This document shows, in pieces, positions 63,151 through 64,000 of a stretch of 64,000 nucleotides of DNA. The stretch's first letter is position 1. Each line of letters opens with the position of its first letter. Origin of the DNA: JAPUEK01 sp963815355. Its GTDB lineage: Bacteria; Pseudomonadota; Alphaproteobacteria; Rhodobacterales; Rhodobacteraceae. The notes beneath the pieces are model-generated. The model was not told the origin of the DNA. It saw only the letters and a list, made by a program, of their open reading frames with translations, and did no database searches. The stretch spans positions 620,001 through 684,000 of the forward strand of contig CAWFGJ010000013.1 of assembly GCA_963815355.1 (NCBI GenBank). Reading direction: 5' to 3'. The translations under genes and the position numbers were made by a program.

Positions 63151-64000
63151 TCACGCTTTCTTCTGGCCAACGGCGCGGCCTGCGCCTTCGGGCAGGGGCA
63201 GGCCGGCGTGGGCCTTGGCGATGGCCTCCAGCTTGGCCCAGACGGCCGGGGCGGCGGGGACGGATTTGCCCTCGGCCATGTTCACATGCAGGCAAAGCTG
63301 CTCGATCGTGGCCACGCAGGTCTCATCTTTCATGATCCGCACAAAGGACCGGAACCGTTTTTCATCCGCGCTGATGATCTGCAACGTGGCTGTAAGGCGG
63401 TCGCCCAGCTTGGCCTCGCCCAGATGGCGGATATGGGTTTCGGCGGAATAGAAGGAATTGCCCGCCGCGACATAGTCCATCCCGGCCCCGATCAGCCGCA
63501 GGAAATTGTCCACCGCTTCGGAGTTGGCAAAGTAATAGCGGCTTTCGGTCATGTGGCCGTTGTAGTCGATCCAGCCCGGCAAGACCTGCAACTGCGCCAT
63601 GACCAGCGGTTCCGCCTTTGGACCCGCGTCGATTCCGGCGTCAATATCGGCATGGAAGGCCACTGCGCGCCGCTCGTCATGCTCGCGCAGAACCTTGCCC
63701 GCGCCCCAGTTGCGATCTTTCAGCGCGCGCAGAAAGCCGATCAGGTTGCTGTCGCGGATGCGTTCCAGCTCGCGGATCGTGTGATGCCCCGATTGTGCAT
63801 CCGACTGGCCGGCGATCAGGTCTACCAGCTCGTCATTGAACTCCGGTACATCCATCAGCTTGGTCCAGGGCCAGGTCAGGCAAGGGCCGAACTGCGCCAT
63901 GAAATGCTTCATGCCCGCCTCGCCACCGGCCACGCGATAGGTCTCGAACAGGCCCATCTGGCCCCAGCGCAGGCCAAAGCCCATGCGGATCGCCTCGTCG
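63151..64000 (-). CDS. Carnitine 3-dehydrogenase/thioesterase fusion, C-terminal part
   Basis: About 283 residues are visible; the N-terminal NAD domain lies beyond the right edge. The first part (DEAIRMGFGLRWGQMGLFETYRVAGG, in two blocks, then MKHFMAQFGPCLTWPW) is the C-terminal domain of the 3-hydroxyacyl-CoA dehydrogenase fold used by L-carnitine dehydrogenase. The last 140 residues are a hotdog thioesterase with PGWIDYNGHMTESRYYF and a DYNGHM active loop. In carnitine-degrading bacteria these activities are carnitine to 3-dehydrocarnitine and betainyl-CoA hydrolysis. The fused thioesterase could alternatively release carnitine from carnitinyl-CoA. Confidence 0.83.
   Translation of the reverse strand, partial: DEAIRMGFGLRWGQMGLFETYRVAGGEAGMKHFMAQFGPCLTWPWTKLMDVPEFNDELVDLIAGQSDAQSGHHTIRELERIRDSNLIGFLRALKDRNWGAGKVLREHDERRAVAFHADIDAGIDAGPKAEPLVMAQLQVLPGWIDYNGHMTESRYYFANSEAVDNFLRLIGAGMDYVAAGNSFYSAETHIRHLGEAKLGDRLTATLQIISADEKRFRSFVRIMKDETCVATIEQLCLHVNMAEGKSVPAAPAVWAKLEAIAKAHAGLPLPEGAGRAVGQKKA

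Overview
This GC-rich 64 kb window reads as chromosomal DNA of a member of the Rhodobacterales (Rhodobacter/Paracoccus/roseobacter relatives). The evidence is the divergent hemN/fnrL pair sharing an FNR box, a membrane-anchored c-type cytochrome beside pheA, a class I lysyl-tRNA synthetase, many high-affinity uptake ABC systems, and small dispersed intergenic repeats (ATATTTGAAGACAGAAAA type). No tRNA, rRNA, CRISPR array, prophage or insertion sequence was seen.

Layout. 0-3.6 kb: start of a CpdB-like nucleotidase (cut by the left edge), nudC, an SRPBCC protein, pheA with a terminator-like hairpin just before its start codon, and a divergent anchored cytochrome c. 3.7-10.7 kb: yejABEF peptide importer followed by a glycosyltransferase. 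10.7-13.3 kb: hemN, FNR box, fnrL and a cysteine-rich secreted protein. 13.4-16.5 kb: amino-acid ABC binding protein, unusually large permease and an SDR, with no ATPase. 16.6-28.5 kb: one long minus-strand sugar operon (ATPase, binding protein, two permeases, (alpha/alpha)6 glycosidase, LacI regulator, a 1008-residue kinase/M23/aminotransferase fusion, and a frameshifted GH42 beta-galactosidase), with an AT-rich palindromic operator at its promoter. 28.7-30.9 kb: exbB-exbD-tonB. 31-45.2 kb: housekeeping genes (ettA, nadD, dacB, an OmpA-type protein, an HhH membrane protein, terB, lysK, mog, a phosphatase, dnaX-ebfC-recR, csp, a receiver-like protein). 45.4-55.2 kb: alpha/beta hydrolase with class II aldolase, a phosphodiesterase-like enzyme, a complete peptide-type ABC operon, and a CocE-type hydrolase. 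55.4-64 kb: quaternary-amine region with choline-sulfatase, a GMC oxidoreductase, a CaiD-like hydratase, an NDP-forming acyl-CoA synthetase, an acyl-CoA dehydrogenase and a carnitine dehydrogenase-thioesterase fusion cut by the right edge.

How the genes work together. The last block is consistent with an aerobic CoA-thioester route from gamma-butyrobetaine through crotonobetainyl-CoA and carnitinyl-CoA to carnitine and on towards glycine betaine, while choline-sulfatase would release choline. The sugar operon imports an unknown glycoside, cleaves it inside the cell and is probably controlled by its own LacI protein.

Most unusual observations: a copy of the dispersed repeat lying in frame inside the CocE-type gene; a candidate structured RNA with its own terminator between the acyl-CoA dehydrogenase and the acyl-CoA synthetase, where every non-Watson-Crick pair of the terminator is G.U on one strand only; the three-domain kinase/M23/aminotransferase fusion; a possible leaderless, FNR-activated hemN; a candidate attenuator before pheA; and a perfect 9-bp palindrome before the GMC oxidoreductase. 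Function calls rest on reading motifs by eye; no database search was run.
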